Positions 24,967 to 34,662 are shown, counted from the stretch's first letter. The stretch: 64,000 nucleotides of DNA from Ferrimonas balearica (GCF_019802085.1 NZ_JAHVHV010000001.1:310001-374000), one strand, 5' to 3'. The notes: generated from the sequence alone by a model not told the origin. Program-made: numbers and translations.

Positions 24967-26696
24967 GCCTGACCCTGGCACAATGGAGCGTGGTGGGCCT
25001 GGCCCTGTGCCTGGTGAGCGCTCTGGTGCTCACCCGGGTCCGGCCGGTGATGCTGTTCGCCGGGTTGGGCCTGGCCACCGTGGTACTGGGGCTCATCGAG
25101 CCGCCGCGTCTTTTGATGCTGGCGGCCAACCCGGCGGTGATCACCCTGCTGTTGCTGCTTTTGGTCTCCTCGGCGTTAGAGAAAACCGGCCTGCTGGCGC
25201 TGGTGGGTCGTTATCTCTTTCGCCCCAAGTACACCACCACCCTGGCCCGCATGGGCGCGGGCACACTGCTCAGTTCGGCGTTTCTGAATAACACCGCCGT
25301 GGTGGCGGCCATGGCGGGGGTGGTCAGTCGGCAACCGGACCATCAGCCCTCCCGCTTGCTGCTGCCGCTCTCCTACGCGGCGATCCTCGGCGGCACCCTG
25401 ACGCTCATCGGCACCTCCACCCACCTGGTGGTCAACTCCGTGCTGATGGAGCAGGGGCAGCCGGGCCTGGCGCTGTTCGATTTCCTGCCGGTGGGGATCG
25501 TCGCCGCCGGTGCCGGCTTGCTGCTGCTGGTGCTGCTGTCCCAAACCTTGCCCCGGCATGAGCGGGCCCCGGAGCTGGAGAGCCCCTACTTTATCGACGC
25601 CGAGGTGCAGCCGGACAGCCCCCTGGTGGGCCGCAGCGTTCAACAGAACGGCCTGCGCTCGCTCAAGGGGCTCTACCTGGCGGAGATCGTGCGCCAGGGG
25701 CAGCTGCTGACCCCGGTGGCTCCGGATACCCTGATCCAGGCCGAAGACAAGCTGGTGTTCTGCGGAGAGGTCAGCCAGGTGGGGGAGCTGGAACGCTTCA
25801 AAGGCCTCAGCCTCTTTGCCGGCAGCAACGGCTTGCTGGGCCAGAATCTGGTGGAGGTTCTGTTAAGCCCCACCTCCAACATCGTCGGCAAAACCCTTAA
25901 GGAAAGCGACTTTCGGGCCCGGTTTGACGCCGCAGTGGTGGCCCTGCGACGCCGGGGCGAGCGGCTGTCCGGCAAGCTGGGCACCATCCCGCTGCAGGGT
26001 GGGGACATCCTGGTGCTGGCGGTGGGGGATCGCTTCGTCAAACGGCGCAGCCTGACCCGGCACTTTTACCAGATCGGCGGCACCGAGCTGAGCCGGCCAC
26101 TGCCGCGCTGGCAGGAGGCCCTGGCGGTGGGCGGTTTTGTGCTGGCCCTGCTGGCCAACCTGCTGCTGGCGGTGCCCCTCTATGTCAGCCTGGCGGTGCT
26201 CCTGATGGCGCTTCTGGGGTGCGGGGTGCTCTCCAGCAACGACGTGCGCCAGCGCTTCCCCTTTGAGCTGTGGGTCATCATCACCGGTGCCCTGGCGTTG
26301 GCGGAGGCCTTCAGCCAAAGCGGCCTGGCTGGCGCTCTGGCGACGACGCTGCAGCAGCAGCTCAGCGGCGGCGGGGTGATGATGGCCTTTGTCGGTGTCT
26401 ATCTGGCGGCGCTGCTGACCACCGAGCTGATGACCAACAACGCGGCCGCGGCCTTGGTGCTGCCCCTGGCCCTCAGCCTGGCCGAGGCCTTTGGCGCCAG
26501 CGCCATGCCCTTTATCATGGCGGTGGCCTACGGCGCCAGCGCCAGCTTTATCAGCCCTTTCAGCTACCAGACCCACATGATGGTGATGAATCTGGGAGAC
26601 TATAAAAAACGGGACTACGCGCGACTGGGGGTGCCCCTGTCGCTGCTCTACAGTGCCCTGGTGCTCTGGCTGACGCCCATCATCTTCCCGTTCTGA
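24963..26696 (+). CDS. SLC13/DASS-type permease with TrkA-C domains, probable sulfate transporter
   Basis: A 577-residue inner-membrane protein. Two blocks of membrane helices flank two soluble RCK/TrkA-C-type domains (about residues 200-280 and 295-365, the second with [16 protein letters not shown]). The N-terminal block has [11 protein letters not shown] and GTSTHLVVN, and the C-terminal block has [15 protein letters not shown], the paired re-entrant motifs of the divalent anion:sodium family. It starts with GTG in a GTGA overlap with cysN and is followed by cysC. The cysD-cysN-permease-cysC order is known from Vibrio and relatives, so sulfate uptake is the natural role; the protein alone does not prove the anion. 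Confidence 0.85.
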   Translation: MSLTLAQWSVVGLALCLVSALVLTRVRPVMLFAGLGLATVVLGLIEPPRLLMLAANPAVITLLLLLLVSSALEKTGLLALVGRYLFRPKYTTTLARMGAGTLLSSAFLNNTAVVAAMAGVVSRQPDHQPSRLLLPLSYAAILGGTLTLIGTSTHLVVNSVLMEQGQPGLALFDFLPVGIVAAGAGLLLLVLLSQTLPRHERAPELESPYFIDAEVQPDSPLVGRSVQQNGLRSLKGLYLAEIVRQGQLLTPVAPDTLIQAEDKLVFCGEVSQVGELERFKGLSLFAGSNGLLGQNLVEVLLSPTSNIVGKTLKESDFRARFDAAVVALRRRGERLSGKLGTIPLQGGDILVLAVGDRFVKRRSLTRHFYQIGGTELSRPLPRWQEALAVGGFVLALLANLLLAVPLYVSLAVLLMALLGCGVLSSNDVRQRFPFELWVIITGALALAEAFSQSGLAGALATTLQQQLSGGGVMMAFVGVYLAALLTTELMTNNAAAALVLPLALSLAEAFGASAMPFIMAVAYGASASFISPFSYQTHMMVMNLGDYKKRDYARLGVPLSLLYSALVLWLTPIIFPF

Positions 26697-26716
26697 GCTT
26701 TGGCAAGGAATCCGCA

Positions 26717-27316
26717 ATGACGCAAAACATCACCTGGCACGCCCATCAACTCTCGACGGACCAGCGCGCGCAGCTCAAGGGACACCAGGGCGCGGTGATC
26801 TGGTTTACCGGCTTCTCTGGCTCCGGCAAGTCCACCATCGCCAACGCCCTGGAGCAGAAGCTCCACGCCCTGGGGGTGCACAGCTACTTGCTGGACGGTG
26901 ACAACGTCCGTCACGGCCTGAATCAAGACCTGGGCTTTTCCGATGCCGACCGGGTGGAGAACATCCGCCGCGTGGCTGAGGTCTCGGCGCTGTTCGCCGA
27001 CGCGGGCCTGATGGTGCTGACCGCCTTTATCTCCCCGTTTCAGACCGAGCGCGCCCTGGTGCGCGACAAGCTGCCGGCGGGCCGCTTTGTCGAGGTGTTT
27101 GTGGATACGCCCCTGGCGGAGTGCGAACGACGGGATCCCAAGGGGCTCTATCAGCGCGCCCGGGCCGGGGAGATCACCCAGTTCACCGGCATCGATTCGG
27201 CCTACGAGCCGCCGTCGGCACCGGAGGTGCACCTGGATGCAGGCAATATGAGCCCACAAGAGTGCGCCGATAAGATCATCCAGGTCCTGCAGTCGAAGGG
27301 GCTGCTCACCCCATGA
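26717..27316 (+). CDS. cysC: adenylylsulfate kinase
   Basis: A 199-residue APS kinase that phosphorylates adenosine 5'-phosphosulfate at the 3' position to PAPS. The Walker A motif GFSGSGKST is at residues 32-40. [16 protein letters not shown] and the lid-region [12 protein letters not shown] are standard for CysC. AAGGAATCCGC precedes the ATG. Its stop overlaps the start of the DHH phosphoesterase gene by four bases (ATGA), so both are probably made together. Confidence 0.96.
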   Translation: MTQNITWHAHQLSTDQRAQLKGHQGAVIWFTGFSGSGKSTIANALEQKLHALGVHSYLLDGDNVRHGLNQDLGFSDADRVENIRRVAEVSALFADAGLMVLTAFISPFQTERALVRDKLPAGRFVEVFVDTPLAECERRDPKGLYQRARAGEITQFTGIDSAYEPPSAPEVHLDAGNMSPQECADKIIQVLQSKGLLTP

Positions 27317-28269
27317 GCCACTTCGATGTGTTCAACGGCGATGCCGATGGGATCTTCGCCCTGGTGCAGCTGCGCCGGGAAACGCCAAAAGCCGCCACCC
27401 TTATCTCCGGCCCCAAACGGGAGATTGCTTTGCTCGCCCGGGTCTCGGCGGGGCAGGGGGACTCGGTCACCGTGCTGGACATCTCCCTGGATCGCAATCG
27501 CGGCGAGCTGCAGCGGCTGCTGAACCAGGGCGCCCAGGTGCACTACGTCGACCACCACTACGCCGGGACCATCCCCGCCGGCGTGGTGGCGGACATCGAC
27601 ACCGACAGTCGGGTGTGCACCAGTTTGCTGGTGGATAAACAGTTGGAGGGCCGGCAACGCCTCTGGGCCCTGGCCGGGGCCTACGGAGACAACCTGATTG
27701 AGGTGGCGGACGCCCTGGCCATCCAGTCCGGGCTGAATCAGGAACAGCGCCGGGGGCTGCTGCACCTGGGCACCCTGGTCAACTACAACGGCTACGGGCG
27801 GACCCTGGCGGACTTGCACTTCTCCCCAATCGAGCTGTACCGGGCGATACAGGCCTACGCCAGTCCCTTTGCCCTGTTGGCGGACGCCAACTCGCCGGTG
27901 GCGACCCTGGCTAAGGCGCTGGAGGCGGACCTGGCCCGTGCCAAGCAACTGACGCCCCTGGTGTCGACGCCGAATTGCCTGGTGGTTCGGCTGCCGGATG
28001 AGGCCTGGGTGCACCGAGTCAATGGTGTGCTGGCCAACCGGCTGGCCAATGAAGGGCCGCAGCGGGCGGTGGCGCTGGTCAGCGAGCTGCCCGAGGGGGC
28101 ACTTCGCATCTCCCTGCGGGCCCCCCTGGCCCGCCCCCAGGGCGCCGATGCCCTGTGCCGGCAGTTCGAGGGGGGAGGGGGCCGAGCGCGGGCGGCGGGG
28201 ATCAACGCCCTGCCCGAGGCTCAGTTGCCGCGGTTTATCGAGCGGATGCAACGGGCCTTTGGCCGCTGA
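27313..28269 (+). CDS. DHH-family phosphoesterase, candidate pAp phosphatase
   Basis: A 318-residue DHH-superfamily protein. Motif I is [11 protein letters not shown] (metal ligands Asp10 and Asp12), the name-giving DHH is at residues 80-82 in HYVDHHYAG, and the C-terminal DHHA1-type glycine loop [10 protein letters not shown] is at 287-296, with Arg where many relatives have His. Family members include RecJ nuclease and NrnA, which degrades nano-RNA and dephosphorylates 3',5'-adenosine bisphosphate. Coupling to cysC (ATGA overlap) suggests the second activity, because PAPS reduction releases that bisphosphate. This is inference; acting on short oligonucleotides or other phosphodiesters is equally possible. 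Confidence 0.8.
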   Translation: MSHFDVFNGDADGIFALVQLRRETPKAATLISGPKREIALLARVSAGQGDSVTVLDISLDRNRGELQRLLNQGAQVHYVDHHYAGTIPAGVVADIDTDSRVCTSLLVDKQLEGRQRLWALAGAYGDNLIEVADALAIQSGLNQEQRRGLLHLGTLVNYNGYGRTLADLHFSPIELYRAIQAYASPFALLADANSPVATLAKALEADLARAKQLTPLVSTPNCLVVRLPDEAWVHRVNGVLANRLANEGPQRAVALVSELPEGALRISLRAPLARPQGADALCRQFEGGGGRARAAGINALPEAQLPRFIERMQRAFGR

Positions 28270-28298
28270 AGCCCAACCCGCATTTTTGAGGACTCGGC

Positions 28299-28411
28299 TT
28301 GCCTCTTGACCTCAAGCTGGCAAAATAGAGCGCAAATTGGCCCAACGGGCCGAGAACTCGATTTTCCCCAACTTGAATTTGGGGGCCTCTGGCCCCGGTA
28401 AGTCTGCCGTT
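28299..28411 (+). promoter_or_regulatory. glmM promoter and hairpin-rich leader
   Basis: TTGCCT (28299-28304), a 16-base gap and CAAAAT (28321-28326) form a plausible promoter. The leader then contains GGCCC-AAC-GGGCC (28339-28351), CGAG-AA-CTCG (28351-28360), CCCCAA/TTGGGG (28366-28384) and GGGGCC-TCT-GGCCCC (28382-28396). The last two share bases and cannot form together. They end 16 bases before the glmM start, so translation control is conceivable; no known riboswitch is recognised. Confidence 0.4.
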
Positions 28412-29758
28412 ATGTCACGAAAATACTTTGGTACCGACGGGGTGCGCGGCCTGGTCGGTCAATACCCTATTACCCCTGAATTTGCCCTGAAGCTGGGCTA
28501 CGCTGCCGGTCAGGTGATGGCCGCCGAGGGCACCCGCGAGGTGATCATCGGCAAGGACACCCGCATCTCCGGTTACCTGCTGGAGTCTGCCATGGAAGCG
28601 GGCTTTATCGCTGCCGGGGTCAACGTGGCCCTGACCGGCCCGCTGCCCACCCCCGCGGTGGCTTACCTGGCCCAGACCTTCCGGGCGGACGCCGGAGTAG
28701 TGATCAGCGCCTCCCACAACCCCTACCACGACAACGGCATCAAGTTCTTCTCCACCACCGGCACCAAACTGACCGACGCCAACGAGCTGGCCATCGAGGC
28801 GGCGCTGGACGCGCCCATGGGCTGCGTGGACTCCGCCAAGCTGGGCAAGGTGCGCCGCATCAACGACGCCGCCGGTCGCTACATCGAGTTCTGCAAGAGC
28901 ACCTTCGAGCAGGGCAGCAGCCTGGCGGGGATGCACATCGTCCTTGATTGCGCCCACGGCGCCACCTACCACATCGCGCCGGCGGTGTTCCGCGAACTGG
29001 GAGCCACCATCACGGTGATCGGCGCCGAGCCCAATGGCCTGAACATCAACGACCGCTGCGGCGCCACCCACCTGGATGCCCTGGTGGAGAAGGTTAAGGA
29101 GACCGGTGCCGAGATGGGGATCGCTTTCGATGGCGATGGCGACCGGGTGATGATGGTGGATCATAACGGCCAGGTGGTGGATGGGGATGAGATCCTCTAC
29201 ATCATCGCCAAGCACTGGCACGCCACCGGTCGCATGACCGGCGGTGTGGTGGGCACCCAGATGGCCAACCTGGGGCTGGAGCTGGCCCTCAAGGCGCTGA
29301 ATATCCCCTTCGTCCGCTCCAAGGTGGGCGACCGCTACGTGGTGGAGATGCTCAAGGAGAAGGGCTGGTCACTGGGGGGCGAAAACTCCGGTCACATCCT
29401 GAGCCTGGTGCACCACACCACCGGTGACGGCATCATCGCCGCACTGCAGGTGCTCAATGCCCTCAAGGCGCTGGATCAGAACCTGAGCCAGGCCCTGTCC
29501 GGCATGACCAAGCTGCCCCAGGTGCTGGTTAACGTTCGCTTCAGTGGCGAGGGCGCACCGCTGGAGGCCGAAGAGGTCAAGGCAGCGGTGACGGCTGTGG
29601 AAGCGCAGATGGGGGACAAGGGTCGGGTACTGCTGCGCAAGTCCGGCACCGAGCCGCTGATCCGCGTCATGGTGGAGGGGGACGCCAGTTTGGACGTCTC
29701 CGCCCTGGCCCACCGCATCGCCGATGCGGTCAAAGCGGTGGACGCCCAGCCGGCGTGA
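28412..29758 (+). CDS. glmM: phosphoglucosamine mutase
   Basis: A 448-residue enzyme that converts glucosamine-6-phosphate to glucosamine-1-phosphate for peptidoglycan and lipopolysaccharide precursors. It begins [10 protein letters not shown], has the phosphoserine loop [14 protein letters not shown], the metal-binding [12 protein letters not shown] and the C-terminal phosphate loop [12 protein letters not shown]. Length and motifs agree with GlmM throughout. ATG at 28412 fits the family N-terminus; ribosome binding upstream is weak (GGTAAG), and the leader is rich in hairpins. The usual partner folP is absent beside it. A strong terminator follows. Confidence 0.96.
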   Translation: MSRKYFGTDGVRGLVGQYPITPEFALKLGYAAGQVMAAEGTREVIIGKDTRISGYLLESAMEAGFIAAGVNVALTGPLPTPAVAYLAQTFRADAGVVISASHNPYHDNGIKFFSTTGTKLTDANELAIEAALDAPMGCVDSAKLGKVRRINDAAGRYIEFCKSTFEQGSSLAGMHIVLDCAHGATYHIAPAVFRELGATITVIGAEPNGLNINDRCGATHLDALVEKVKETGAEMGIAFDGDGDRVMMVDHNGQVVDGDEILYIIAKHWHATGRMTGGVVGTQMANLGLELALKALNIPFVRSKVGDRYVVEMLKEKGWSLGGENSGHILSLVHHTTGDGIIAALQVLNALKALDQNLSQALSGMTKLPQVLVNVRFSGEGAPLEAEEVKAAVTAVEAQMGDKGRVLLRKSGTEPLIRVMVEGDASLDVSALAHRIADAVKAVDAQPA

Positions 29759-29769
29759 CCGAGCGAACC

Positions 29770-29800
29770 GAAAAAGGCCCGCATGATGCGGGCCTTTTTG
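29770..29800 (+). terminator. intrinsic terminator after glmM
   Basis: AAAAAGGCCCGCAT pairs with ATGCGGGCCTTTTT. The T-rich tail and GC stem are typical, and the A run on the other side makes it possibly bidirectional. Confidence 0.9.
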
Positions 29801-29864
29801 CTGCCCGGGCTTACGCGTACAATGTTCAATATTCGAAAAATTCTGCTTTGAAGCGGATTTGACC

Positions 29865-30779
29865 ATGACTGCACCGATTTTGCCGCCCCTGCGCCTTGGC
29901 GTGGATCTTGGCGGCACCAAAACCGAGCTGGTGGCCTTGGACCCGACAGGCCAGGTTCGCTGGCAGCGCCGCACGCCCACCCCGTCCGGGGACTATCACG
30001 CCATCCTGACCACCATTGCCGAGCTGGTGAGCCAGTGCGAGCGCGCACTGGGCCAGGGGGGCACCCTGGGGGTGGGGATCCCCGGAGCCCTCAAGGGGGG
30101 GCGGGTCAAGGGGGCGGCCACCCTGGGCCTGGAGGGACAGGCCTTTGAACAGGATCTGGCCGCTCGACTGGGCCGGGCGGTGAAGGTGGCCAACGACGCC
30201 AACTGCTTTGCCGTCTCCGAGGCCACCGATGGGGCTGGACAGGGGCATCGCACCGTCTTTGGCGTGGTGTTGGGTACCGGCTGTGGTGCCGGGCTGGTGG
30301 TGGATGGCGCGCTGCACAGCGGCCCCAATGGCCTGGCCGGCGAGTGGGGGCACCTCCCCCTGCCCTGGATGACCGAACTGGAGTTTCCCGGTCCGCGCTG
30401 CTTCTGCGGTCAACGAGGCTGCATCGAAACCTTTGTCTCCGGCCGAGGACTGAGCCGGCAATACGCCGAGCACACGGGCCAATCCCTGGGGGCCCAAGGG
30501 ATCCTGGAGCGGGTCGCCGCCGGGGAGGGGGCCGCCCAGGCGCTGTTTGAGCGTTACCTGGACCAGCTGGCCCGGGCCCTGGGGATGGTTGTCCAGTTGC
30601 TGGACCCGGACTGCATTGTGCTGGGCGGTGGCCTGTCCAACATCGACAGACTCTACCCGGCCCTGGCCGGGCGCCTGGGCGCGCACCTGGTGGGGGGCCG
30701 ATGCGATACCCCGGTTTATCAAGCCCAGCACGGTGACGCCTCCGGCGTCCGCGGTGCCGCCTGGCTCTGGGGGCGTTGA
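29865..30779 (+). CDS. mak: ROK-family fructokinase
   Basis: A 304-residue ROK sugar kinase, highly similar to E. coli Mak. It has LGVDLGGTKTELVAL near the start, VKVANDANCFAVSE, GTGCGAGLVVDG, the zinc-binding CFCGQRGCIETF (the ROK CXCGXXGCXE pattern) and a C-terminal GDASGVRGAAWLW. It phosphorylates fructose and perhaps mannose or related hexoses at O6. ATG at 29865 is used rather than the in-frame TTG six bases upstream. A -10-like TACAAT lies at 29818-29823. The stop overlaps the next start (TGATG). Confidence 0.9.
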   Translation: MTAPILPPLRLGVDLGGTKTELVALDPTGQVRWQRRTPTPSGDYHAILTTIAELVSQCERALGQGGTLGVGIPGALKGGRVKGAATLGLEGQAFEQDLAARLGRAVKVANDANCFAVSEATDGAGQGHRTVFGVVLGTGCGAGLVVDGALHSGPNGLAGEWGHLPLPWMTELEFPGPRCFCGQRGCIETFVSGRGLSRQYAEHTGQSLGAQGILERVAAGEGAAQALFERYLDQLARALGMVVQLLDPDCIVLGGGLSNIDRLYPALAGRLGAHLVGGRCDTPVYQAQHGDASGVRGAAWLWGR

Positions 30780-31510
30780 TGGGGTTTTGGCTGAAAAAGG
30801 GCATCACCGCGTTTCTGCTGCCGGTGCCGCTGGCCTGCCTGTGTGTCCTGCTGGGGCTATGGTGGTGGCGTCGCCGCCCACGCCTGGGGCAGGCTCTGGT
30901 GCTGGCTGGCCCCCTCTACCTGCTGCTGCTCTCCTTCTCCCCCATCAGCACTTACCTGGCCAACACCCTGGAAGCTCACCACGCCAGCTGGCAGGGGCAG
31001 GAGCGCGTGGAGTATGTCCTGGTGCTGGGCAACAGCCACACCAGCCGACCCGGCCGTCCGGCCCTGAGTGAACTGTCCGGCACCGCTTTGGCGCGCCTGA
31101 TGGAGGGGGTGCGGGTCTGGCGCCAACATCCGGAGGCGACTCTGGTGGTCTCCGGCTACGAGGGGGCTGACCCCGTGCCCCACGCCCAGGTGCTGCGCCG
31201 GGCGGCGCTGGAGCTGGGGGTGCCCCAGGAACGCATCCACCTGTTTGACCAGGCTCGGGACACCGAGGAGGAGGCGCGGCTCAGCGCGCCTTTGGTGGGC
31301 AGCGCACCGGCGGTGCTGGTCACTTCCGCCTCCCATATGGACCGGGCCCTTCAGCTGTACCGCGGTCAGGGGATCCCGGTTACGCCGGCCCCCACCGACT
31401 TTATCGCCCAGCCCACCCGTCCCTGGTATTTCAGCGCCCGCAACCTCTGGACCAGTCAGCGGGTGATCCACGAATACCTGGGCCGGCTCTGGCTGGCCAT
31501 CAAGGGGTAG
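30779..31510 (+). CDS. ElyC/YdcF/SanA-type membrane protein (DUF218)
   Basis: A 243-residue protein with two N-terminal membrane helices (about residues 10-60) and a periplasmic DUF218 domain with YVLVLGNSHTSR, LVVSGYEG, TEEEARLSA and LVTSASHMDRAL. The domain plan equals E. coli ElyC, which affects envelope and peptidoglycan integrity, and this is the best guess. The molecular reaction of the family is unknown. ATG at 30779 overlaps the mak stop by one base. A TTG three bases earlier could also start it. Confidence 0.82.
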   Translation: MGFWLKKGITAFLLPVPLACLCVLLGLWWWRRRPRLGQALVLAGPLYLLLLSFSPISTYLANTLEAHHASWQGQERVEYVLVLGNSHTSRPGRPALSELSGTALARLMEGVRVWRQHPEATLVVSGYEGADPVPHAQVLRRAALELGVPQERIHLFDQARDTEEEARLSAPLVGSAPAVLVTSASHMDRALQLYRGQGIPVTPAPTDFIAQPTRPWYFSARNLWTSQRVIHEYLGRLWLAIKG

Positions 31511-31519
31511 GCGCTCGAT

Positions 31520-32383
31520 ATGCCGTTGTTGTGGTTGGTCACCGGGATTTGGGCCTTCTCCTTCTCCCTTATCGACGTCTACATTGCCGGTCAGGTGGAC
31601 GCCTACTTTGCCGTCTGGTCGCGGATGCTGATGGCCACGGTGCTGTTTCTGCCATTGCTGTCCCGCCGGGTGCCCGGGGCACTGGCGCTGCGCCTGGTGG
31701 GGATCGGAGCGGTGCAGCTGGGGCTGATGTTCACCCTGCTGTACCACGCCTTTGCCTATCTGTCGGTGCCCGAGGTGCTGCTGTTCACCGTGATGACGCC
31801 GGTGTGGGTGATGGTGCTGGAGGACGCTCGACTGAAGCGCTTTCGACCCCGGGCATTGTGGCCGGCCCTGGCGGCGGTGGCCGGTGCAGCGCTGATCCGT
31901 TACCAGCCCCTGCAGAGCGATCTCTGGCTCGGCTTTGCCCTGGTTCAGGGGGCCAACTTCTGTTTTGCCTTTGGTCAGGTGGCCTACCGGGGGCTGGCTC
32001 ACCAACTGCCCCGCCATCAGGCGTTTGGCTGGTTCTTTATCGGCGCACTGGCGTTGGCCTCGTTGAATGTGCTGCTGTTTGGCAACCTGGCGCGGCTGCC
32101 TCAGAGTACCCTGCAGTGGGGCGTCCTCTTGTGGCTGGGGTTTGTCTCCTCGGGGCTGGGGTATTTTCTCTGGAACCTGGGGGCCACCCGGGTTTCCGCC
32201 GCGCGCCTGGCGGTGATGAACAATGTCCTCATCCCCGCCGGGATCCTGGTTAACCTGCTGCTGTGGGCCGAACCGACAGATCTGTTGCGCCTGGCGTTGG
32301 GCGGTGGGGTTATTCTGCTGTCTCTGTGGTGGAGTCCGCCCCGGGACTCAGGCAGTCGGCCTGGTAGCGGCGCAGCAGGCTGA
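31520..32383 (+). CDS. DMT-superfamily (EamA) transporter
   Basis: A 287-residue inner-membrane protein with about ten hydrophobic helices in two EamA repeats; the second repeat ends SAARLAVMNNVLIPAGILVN. This pattern fits the carboxylate/amino-acid/amine export group that includes YigM, but the solute cannot be read from sequence. It follows the ElyC-like gene at nine bases, so mak, elyC-like and this gene look like one operon. Its last 74 bases overlap the convergent DUF2982 gene. Confidence 0.8.
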   Translation: MPLLWLVTGIWAFSFSLIDVYIAGQVDAYFAVWSRMLMATVLFLPLLSRRVPGALALRLVGIGAVQLGLMFTLLYHAFAYLSVPEVLLFTVMTPVWVMVLEDARLKRFRPRALWPALAAVAGAALIRYQPLQSDLWLGFALVQGANFCFAFGQVAYRGLAHQLPRHQAFGWFFIGALALASLNVLLFGNLARLPQSTLQWGVLLWLGFVSSGLGYFLWNLGATRVSAARLAVMNNVLIPAGILVNLLLWAEPTDLLRLALGGGVILLSLWWSPPRDSGSRPGSGAAG

Positions 32384-32987
32384 CAAACTCTTGCGGTGAG
32401 CGGTCCAGGGCGCTGTGATGGAGAAAGAGATCGTAGCCCAGGGCGGCGCGCAGTCGGAGCTGATGTGCCGCATAGGCGGCCTGGACCCCCTCCAGGGGCT
32501 CTTGGGGCAAACCCTCGGCTTCGGGCAGCATCTCCTGGCACTGGCCGGTGGCACAGCGGGGATCGGCCAGTATGGAGAGGGGGCGCTGCTCGCGGATAAG
32601 AGCCAGGGCCAGGCGCGGGGCGATGCGGCGGTAAAACTGCGCCGGATCGCGAAGCCGGATCCCCACGTAGTCGAGACGCGTGCTCGAGTCCTCCGGCAGG
32701 CCCGGCTGATCGATGCGCAGCAGCTGCTGCCAGTCGAGCCGATAGCTGCCTCGCCGATGGCGGTAGTGCAATCCGTCGGGGTGGAGTTTGAGGGTGCAGT
32801 CCGGCTCCAGGCGTTTGCCGATGGCCAGCACCAGCACCACCAGGGTCACCAGGGAGAGGGGCAACAGCCAGAGCAGGGGCAGCCCATTGAACAGGGCCAG
32901 CAAAAAGGCGAGGCAGAGCAGCCCGGCCAGAACAGAGAAGGTCAGCCGGTTGCGCCGGGCAATCGGTTGAATCCTGATCACATCCAT
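32310..32987 (-). CDS. DUF2982 membrane protein
   Basis: A 225-residue protein with a basic N-terminus, two adjacent membrane helices (about residues 17-55) and a cytoplasmic domain containing PDGLHYRHRRGSYRLDW and LRDPAQFYRRIAPRLA. This arrangement fits the DUF2982 family of Shewanella, Vibrio and relatives, whose function is unknown. The 3' end overlaps the DMT transporter gene by 74 bases in convergent orientation. The bactofilin gene lies 17 bases upstream on the same strand, so they are probably co-transcribed. Confidence 0.78.
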   Translation of the reverse strand: MDVIRIQPIARRNRLTFSVLAGLLCLAFLLALFNGLPLLWLLPLSLVTLVVLVLAIGKRLEPDCTLKLHPDGLHYRHRRGSYRLDWQQLLRIDQPGLPEDSSTRLDYVGIRLRDPAQFYRRIAPRLALALIREQRPLSILADPRCATGQCQEMLPEAEGLPQEPLEGVQAAYAAHQLRLRAALGYDLFLHHSALDRSPQEFVSLLRRYQADCLSPGADSTTETAE

Positions 32988-33004
32988 GTGATCAGCCTAG
33001 CAGA

Positions 33005-33409
33005 TCAGGCGCTTTTGACGGCGCTCAGCTGAGCTTGCTCGTCGTCCTTGGGCTTTTCCAGGCGCAGCACGTCCTCTTTGAGACGGGTGCCGACAAACTG
33101 GCCGCCTTCGAAAATCTCGATCTTCTCGGAGAGCACTTCGCCGTCCACCATGCCGTTGGCGGTGATGGAGAGCTTGGTGCACTTGAGCTTGCCCTTAAAG
33201 TGACCGGAGACGCGCACCTCGGTGGCTTCCAGTTCCCCTTCGACACGACCCTGTTGCTCGATGATGACGCTGCCCTTGGCTTTCACAGTGCCTTCGATGG
33301 TGCCATCCACCATGCAGTCACTGTCCAGCACCAGGTCGCCCTTCAGTCGGCAATCGGTGGAGATGTAGGTCAGGTTGGAGCCGCTAGTTGTGGTTTTTTT
33401 TCCGAACAT
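33005..33409 (-). CDS. bactofilin (polymer-forming cytoskeletal protein)
   Basis: A 134-residue protein composed of a central right-handed beta-helix with repeating short strands (DLVLDSDCMVDGTIEGTVKA, IIEQQGRVEGELEATEVRVS) and short unstructured ends. This is the bactofilin fold. Members polymerise without nucleotides and act in cell shape, stalk formation, polar positioning or motility. The N-terminal MFGKK is common in the family and may bind membrane. It is followed by DUF2982 on the same strand. Confidence 0.92.
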   Translation of the reverse strand: MFGKKTTTSGSNLTYISTDCRLKGDLVLDSDCMVDGTIEGTVKAKGSVIIEQQGRVEGELEATEVRVSGHFKGKLKCTKLSITANGMVDGEVLSEKIEIFEGGQFVGTRLKEDVLRLEKPKDDEQAQLSAVKSA

Positions 33410-33579
33410 AGTGGTCTGTCTTTGTTTTCAATCGATGAAGTGGCAGTGGCCTGGTTTTGCCTCTAAGAAGCGGTTTTATCTGCTTCTTTTTGAGATCAAT
33501 AAGTTAGGCAGAACCGCCGAGGGATACCCCAAAAAGGCGACCACTGGTTCACTCCACTTTACTGTATTTCAAGGACAGA

Positions 33580-33634
33580 TCCGAACCCAGTTCGGAGGAA
33601 AAGGGCCTTTTTGAGAGGGGGCGCACCCCTCTCA
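33580..33634. repeat. two hairpins between galU and bactofilin
   Basis: TCCGAAC-CCA-GTTCGGA (33580-33596) and TGAGAGGGG/CCCCTCTCA (33612-33634) lie in the 33410-33654 gap. The second lies just downstream of galU on its strand but is followed there by A, not T, so a standard intrinsic terminator is not certain. Confidence 0.45.
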
Positions 33635-33654
33635 GCCAGGCCTTTCGGATGGGA

Positions 33655-34551
33655 TCACTTGTACCGCTGGGCCAGGTAGTCGCTCAGCGGCCCCTGCAAT
33701 TGGGGATGGCGCAGGGCGTACTCCAGGTTGGCCACCATGTAGCCGAGCTTGCAGCCGCAGTCGTGGCTGTAGCCCTGCATGGCAAAGGCGTGCACCTCCT
33801 CCTCCTGCAGCAGCATCTCGATGGCGTCGGTAAGCTGGATCTCCGCGCCGGCCCCCGGCGGGGTTTGCGCCAGCTTGGGCCAGATCCCGCTACTGAGTAC
33901 GTAACGGCCTACCACGGCCAGGTTGGAGGGGGCCTCATTGCGCGCCGGCTTCTCCACCAGGCGCTGGATGGGGGCGCCGTCACCGGGGCCGATGGCGTGA
34001 CCGTTAATGTCCACCACCCCGTAGCTGGAGACCCGCTCCTCGGGCACCGGTTCGACCATGATCTGGCTGCGCTGGGTCCGGTCGTATTGGGCCACCATGG
34101 CCGCCAGGTTATCGCGGCTCAGATCGCTGGCCTGGTCGTCGATAAGCACATCCGGCAGCACCACGGCAAAAGGCGCGTCCCCCACCAGTGGACGGGCGCA
34201 CAGGATGGCGTGGCCCAGACCCTTGGCCTCGTGCTGACGCACGCTCATGACGGTGACGTCGTCCGGGCAGATCGCCTGCACTTCGGCGAGCAACTGGCGC
34301 TTGACCCGCTTCTCCAGGGTGGCTTCGAGCTCGAAGGAGGTGTCGAAGTGGTTCTCGATGGAGTTCTTACTGGCGTGGGTGACCAGCACAATCTCCTTGA
34401 TGCCGGCGGCAATGGTTTCGTTGACGACGTATTGGATCAGGGGCTTATCCACCACCGGCAGCATCTCTTTGGGTATGGCCTTGGTGGCGGGCAACATGCG
34501 GGTTCCCAGCCCTGCAACGGGGATCACCGCTTTTCGGACTCGCTGACTCAT
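33655..34551 (-). CDS. galU: UTP-glucose-1-phosphate uridylyltransferase
   Basis: A 298-residue nucleotidyltransferase. It has the N-terminal [45 protein letters not shown] and DCGCKLGY. It makes UDP-glucose for lipopolysaccharide, glycogen-like polymers and other glycosides, and matches bacterial GalU along its length. ATG at 34551 lies directly before the conserved N-terminus; the longer frame to 34620 adds non-family residues. AGGG stands upstream. UDP-glucose supply fits the glucosamine and glucose enzymes nearby, though no operon joins them. Confidence 0.96.
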   Translation of the reverse strand: MSQRVRKAVIPVAGLGTRMLPATKAIPKEMLPVVDKPLIQYVVNETIAAGIKEIVLVTHASKNSIENHFDTSFELEATLEKRVKRQLLAEVQAICPDDVTVMSVRQHEAKGLGHAILCARPLVGDAPFAVVLPDVLIDDQASDLSRDNLAAMVAQYDRTQRSQIMVEPVPEERVSSYGVVDINGHAIGPGDGAPIQRLVEKPARNEAPSNLAVVGRYVLSSGIWPKLAQTPPGAGAEIQLTDAIEMLLQEEEVHAFAMQGYSHDCGCKLGYMVANLEYALRHPQLQGPLSDYLAQRYK

Positions 34552-34630
34552 ATCAACCCTCCTGCTCTGAGTCGGCACGACAATGGTTTGGACGCGTAAT
34601 ACGGGTGGCAGCTGGGGCACCTCCTGAAAT

Positions 34631-34655
34631 AAAAAGGCGGGCCCTGGGGCCCGCC
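34631..34655 (-). terminator. intrinsic terminator after the ComEA-like gene
   Basis: On the minus strand GGCGGGCCC pairs with GGGCCCGCC around two bases and is followed by TTTTT. It ends seven bases beyond the comEA-like stop. Confidence 0.88.
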
Positions 34656-34662
34656 GGTGAGA

